In this document: in pieces, positions 61,011 to 64,000 of the stretch
Position numbering within the stretch: the stretch's first letter is position 1
How the letters are laid out: each line of letters begins with the position of its first letter
NCBI GenBank assembly: GCA_026125285.1
Contig: JAHCLO010000027.1
Location: 1 to 64,000, forward strand
DNA from: Verrucomicrobiia bacterium
GTDB taxonomy: Bacteria; Verrucomicrobiota; Verrucomicrobiia; Limisphaerales; JADLHS01
Length of the DNA stretch: 64,000 bases
Reading direction: 5' to 3'
Notes under the pieces: model-generated
Told to the model about the DNA's origin: nothing
Database searches by the model: none
What the model saw: only the letters and a program-made list of their open reading frames with translations
Position numbers and translations under genes: made by a program

Positions 61011-62018
61011 ATGAAGCACAAACGAGCATTGATTACGGGCGGGGCGGGATTGATTGGGTCGCACATAGCCGACCAGCTACTCGTGGAAGGAATTGAGGAG
61101 ATCGTCGTCTTTGACAACTTGACCCGCGGCCGCCGACAGAATCTGGAAGCTGCGATGGCTTCCGGCAAGGTGAGGATTGTGGAAGGCGACATCCGGGACA
61201 CAAAGCTGGTCGCCCAGGCGATGGAGGGCATTGACATCGTGTTCCACGAGGCGGCGATCCGGATCACGCATTGCGCCGAGAATCCACGCCTGGCGCACGA
61301 CGTTCTGGCAACCGGCACGTTCAATCTCATCGAGGCGGCCACGAGTGCCAAAGTGAAACGGTTCGTCACGGCGTCCTCTGCGTCCATTTACGGACAGGCC
61401 GAGGAATTTCCCACGCGCGAAAACCACCACGGCTATGGCAATCGGACGATCTATGGCGCAACGAAAATGTACAGCGAAGGGTTGTTGCGCAGTTTCTACG
61501 AGATGCAAGGACTTAACTACGTCGCGCTCCGATACTTCAACGTATATGGCCCGCGGATGGATGCGTTTGGCGTTTACACCGAGGTGATGATCCGTTGGAT
61601 GGAGCGCCTGGCCAAGGGCCAGCCTTGTTTAATCTTGGGCGATGGGGGGCAGACCATGGACTTTGTTTTTGTGGAGGACGTGGCCCGGGCAAACCTCATG
61701 GCGGCCAATTCCTCCCTTACCGACGAGGTTCTGAACATTGCCAGTGGCACGGAGACCAGCCTGAACGAATTGGCCAGGACGTTGGGTCGGGTCATGGGGG
61801 TGGAACTCGCTCCGGAGTACGGGCCGGCACGCAAGGCCACGCCGGTGTGGAGAAGGCTGGCAGACGTTAGCAAGGCGGAGCATAAGATCGGGTTCAAGAC
61901 GCGAGTATCTTTGGAGGAAGGACTACGCCGGTTGGTGCAATGGTGGTCGCGTGAGACAAATACTCCCGTGCCGGGTCTGCGTTGCTCGACGGCGCCATGG
62001 GATCAACATACCAGGTAG
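61011..62018 (+). CDS. NAD-dependent sugar-nucleotide epimerase/dehydratase (SDR)
   Basis: 335 residues from ATG 61011, the start giving ALITGGAGLIGSHIADQLL (NAD site). Catalytic residues lie in FVTASSASIYGQAEEF (Ser) and TIYGATKMYSEGLL (Tyr-x3-Lys). LRYFNVYGPRMDAFGVYTEV is the substrate loop of extended SDRs. The likely reaction is C4 epimerisation or dehydration of a UDP-sugar; close sequence markers for a single function were not seen. It sits between the acyltransferase and the aminotransferase. Confidence 0.9.
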   Translation: MKHKRALITGGAGLIGSHIADQLLVEGIEEIVVFDNLTRGRRQNLEAAMASGKVRIVEGDIRDTKLVAQAMEGIDIVFHEAAIRITHCAENPRLAHDVLATGTFNLIEAATSAKVKRFVTASSASIYGQAEEFPTRENHHGYGNRTIYGATKMYSEGLLRSFYEMQGLNYVALRYFNVYGPRMDAFGVYTEVMIRWMERLAKGQPCLILGDGGQTMDFVFVEDVARANLMAANSSLTDEVLNIASGTETSLNELARTLGRVMGVELAPEYGPARKATPVWRRLADVSKAEHKIGFKTRVSLEEGLRRLVQWWSRETNTPVPGLRCSTAPWDQHTR

Positions 62019-62024
62019 TCTTCT

Positions 62025-63182
62025 ATGATTCCAATTGCCAAACCTTGTTTGGATGAACGCGAAGCGGAGGCCGTCCGTCGGGTCATCCTCTCCGGCTGGA
62101 TCACCCAGGGACCGGAAGTCGCCGCGTTCGAGCGCGAGTTTGCGGGGAGTGTGGGCGCTCCGTATGCTTGCGCCGTCTCCAATTGCACTACGGCGCTGCA
62201 TCTCGCTTTACTCGCTGCCGGAGTTCGCCCGGGCGATGAAGTTATCACCGTGAGTCACTCGTATATTGCCACGGCCAACAGTGTCCGCTACTGCGGAGGA
62301 GTGCCTGTCTTTGTGGACATTTGTGCTGACACTTACAATATCAATCCCGATCTGGTTGCCGCGGCCATCAGCCCCAAGACCAAGGCGATCCTGTGTGTGC
62401 ATCAGATCGGAATGCCCTGCGATCTGGCGCGGCTCGTTCAATTCGCTGAAAGTCATGCCCTGCCCTTGATCGAAGATGCTGCGTGTGCCATCGGTAGCGA
62501 AATCCTCTGGCAGGGCCAGTGGGAACGAATTGGCAAGCCGCACGGGGATGTGGCGTGTTTCTCTTTTCATCCCCGGAAAGTCTTGTCCACCGGCGATGGC
62601 GGGATGATTACTACGAAGCACAAGGATTGGGATGCGAAGTTTCGCTTGTGGCGGCAGCACAGCATGTCGGTGCCCGACACCGTGCGGCACGGCTCGAACA
62701 AGGTGATTTTCGAAAGCTACCCCGAGATTGGTTTCAATTACCGCATCACCGATGTCCAAGCCGCCATTGGCCGGGAACAACTGAAGCGGCTCCCTGAATT
62801 GGTAAGCCGTCGTCGGGAAATGGCGGCGCGGTACTGCTCGTTGCTCGCGGAGTGTGCGAATGTGTCTCTCCCTGTGGAGCCGGAATGGGCGCGGAGCAAC
62901 TGGCAGAGTTACTGTATTCGCTTGGCGGATGCCTCCCAGCAGGTGCCGGTTATGCAGGCTCTGCTGGACCAGGGCATCGCCAGCCGCCGTGGTATCATGT
63001 GCGCGCATCGCGAGCCGGCCTATCTGAAGGAGGTTTGGCGATCTGCCGGTCCGCTTACGCAAAGTGAGCGCGCTCAGGAACAGTGCATCCTCCTCCCGCT
63101 TTTTCATCAACTAACGGGCGAGGAGCAGCGATTCGTGGCGTCCCGGCTGTGCGCTGTGCTCGCGGCTGGGTGTGGCGCCTGA
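62025..63182 (+). CDS. DegT/DnrJ/EryC1/StrS-family sugar aminotransferase
   Basis: 385 residues. VSNCTTALHLALLAAGV (phosphate site), LIEDAACAIGSE (ring-nitrogen Asp), VACFSFHPRKVLSTGDGGMI with the PLP lysine in HPRK, and EIGFNYRITDVQAAIGREQL. It differs from the gene at 5865 (FYPGKNLGA). Length and motifs fit enzymes that aminate keto-sugar nucleotides. Together with the epimerase and acyltransferase directly upstream it could make an N-acylated amino-deoxysugar for the polysaccharide (inference). Confidence 0.93.
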   Translation: MIPIAKPCLDEREAEAVRRVILSGWITQGPEVAAFEREFAGSVGAPYACAVSNCTTALHLALLAAGVRPGDEVITVSHSYIATANSVRYCGGVPVFVDICADTYNINPDLVAAAISPKTKAILCVHQIGMPCDLARLVQFAESHALPLIEDAACAIGSEILWQGQWERIGKPHGDVACFSFHPRKVLSTGDGGMITTKHKDWDAKFRLWRQHSMSVPDTVRHGSNKVIFESYPEIGFNYRITDVQAAIGREQLKRLPELVSRRREMAARYCSLLAECANVSLPVEPEWARSNWQSYCIRLADASQQVPVMQALLDQGIASRRGIMCAHREPAYLKEVWRSAGPLTQSERAQEQCILLPLFHQLTGEEQRFVASRLCAVLAAGCGA

Positions 63183-63387
63183 TTTAGAAGTGTGGTGGAC
63201 GCTTGTGAAACCGGCTTTGACTTTGACAGGGACCAGATGATTGAAGCTATCGTCCATGCCGTGTGCCCGGCAACTGACTGCTTGCCGCACGGATTGTGGC
63301 GGTTCGAGAGCTAGGTTTGCTCATGTTTCAATTTCGGTTCTTTTGGCCGGATGAAGAAGTGTCGCAGCGTCTCCCAGATCCGGGATT

Positions 63388-64000
63388 ATGAATCCTGAAG
63401 AACCCCGTCGGTGGCGCGCTCATGGGACCCCAGTCCCCTTGGAAGCGAATGGGATTCATGTTTGGAGATTCGGCGTTGACGTAGCACCGGATTCGCTTGC
63501 CGCACTTGAGGAAACCCTTTCAGAGTTGGAGCGCGAGCGTGCGGAGAAGTTTACCTTCCACCGGGATCGGCACCGGTTTGTCGGGGGCCGTGGCTTCCTG
63601 CGTGCCGCATTGAGCAATTATCTTTGCGTCAAGCCCGGCGAAGTGGAGTTCCAGTATGATGATCGAGGCAAACCTCGGCTCGGACCTCCTTTCGACAACT
63701 CAGGAATACACTTCAACCTTGCCCACTCCGAAGACTTGGCACTCCTAGCGATCACCACCATCGGGCCGGTGGGGATTGACCTTGAGCACATTCGCCTGTT
63801 TCCAGATGTGGACGACGTGATTCTCAAGTGCTTTTCGGCGCGCGAGGTTGAGTGGTTTCGGCATCTTTCTCCGGAGCAGAAGCCTTGGGCCTTTTTCAGC
63901 CTTTGGACCCATAAGGAAGCTTTTCTGAAGGCGACCGGCGCGGGCATCACGCGGTTGCTCCCTCAGGTTGAGTTTTCCTTCCGGCCGATGAAGCCTCCCC
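63388..64000 (+). CDS. 4'-phosphopantetheinyl transferase, Sfp type (3' end cut by window edge)
   Basis: The frame from ATG 63388 is open to the right edge (204 codons). It transfers phosphopantetheine from CoA to carrier proteins. Visible motifs are KFTFHRDRHRFVGGRGFLRA, IHFNLAHSEDLALLA, the metal-binding GIDLE (about 130-134) and FFSLWTHKEAFLKATGAG (about 171-187, W-x-x-K-E-A). The Sfp-like two-domain length suggests a role with secondary-metabolite carrier proteins rather than the housekeeping AcpS, but no carrier protein is in the window. Confidence 0.9.
   Translation, partial: MNPEEPRRWRAHGTPVPLEANGIHVWRFGVDVAPDSLAALEETLSELERERAEKFTFHRDRHRFVGGRGFLRAALSNYLCVKPGEVEFQYDDRGKPRLGPPFDNSGIHFNLAHSEDLALLAITTIGPVGIDLEHIRLFPDVDDVILKCFSAREVEWFRHLSPEQKPWAFFSLWTHKEAFLKATGAGITRLLPQVEFSFRPMKPP

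Noticed and set aside
63192..63314. 40-residue GTG frame before the phosphopantetheinyl transferase (possible carrier protein)
   Set aside because: It lacks the DSL serine motif and the length of an acyl carrier protein.
1..64000. CRISPR arrays, tRNA or rRNA genes, complete insertion sequences
   Set aside because: No regularly spaced repeats, no cloverleaf-like stretch in the gaps, and no transposase reading frame was recognised.

Overview
The window looks like chromosomal DNA of a Verrucomicrobiota bacterium, probably the Limisphaerales/Pedosphaera side (former subdivision 3); no 16S is present, so this is inference. Supporting signs are a 51-codon basic protein of the PVC-superphylum signature family (15367-15522), an LL-diaminopimelate aminotransferase (DapL), a GH172 (former DUF2961) enzyme, secreted beta-helix proteins with a Ca-binding type-3-repeat-like segment, and frequent GTG/TTG starts. 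No rRNA, tRNA, CRISPR array, complete insertion sequence or phage gene was seen.

Left part (1-20.5 kb), mostly housekeeping and secreted proteins: two minus-strand secreted proteins (a beta-helix protein cut by the left edge and a putative glycosidase), then plus-strand genes for a methyltransferase, a hypothetical protein, a DegT-type aminotransferase, a GH172 enzyme, a DRE-TIM aldolase, dapL, a Uma2 nuclease-fold protein, a membrane-anchored hypothetical protein, a Ste24-like M48 protease, the PVC small basic protein, an RsuA/RluB pseudouridine synthase, an SH3 protein, folD, two small unknowns and a TPR/LysM lipoprotein.

Middle and right part (20.9-64 kb): a very large exopolysaccharide/capsule locus, nearly all on the plus strand. 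It starts with an outer-membrane beta-barrel, a strong terminator, and a compact unit of Wzz-tyrosine-kinase fusion, Wza-like export lipoprotein and FHA-membrane protein. purH interrupts on the minus strand. Then come rfbA-rfbC-rfbD-rfbB (dTDP-L-rhamnose), a phosphoglycosyl transferase, a Gfo/Idh/MocA dehydrogenase, a hexapeptide acyltransferase, a second Wzz-kinase-like protein whose P-loop lysine is replaced, several GT2/GT4 glycosyltransferases, an asparagine synthetase-like amidotransferase, methyltransferases, a polysaccharide pyruvyl transferase, a secreted beta-helix/Ig/SH3 protein, a 2x[4Fe-4S] FrhB-like protein and a Wzy-like polymerase. Next is a module of paralogous glycosyltransferases around a Wzm/Wzt ABC exporter. 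The locus closes with an acyltransferase, an SDR epimerase and a second DegT aminotransferase (amino-sugar supply). A 4'-phosphopantetheinyl transferase is cut by the right edge.

The points most worth following are: (i) the mixed wiring of the locus (Wzy-type polymerase, two Wzz-kinase-like proteins and one export lipoprotein, together with an ABC exporter that has a C-terminal cargo domain, and no Wzx flippase visible); (ii) the paired active and apparently catalytically dead BY-kinase-like proteins with an FHA membrane protein; (iii) tandem duplicated glycosyltransferases nested between paralogous GT2s; (iv) degraded repeat-like DNA shared by two intergenic regions that flank the rfb operon.
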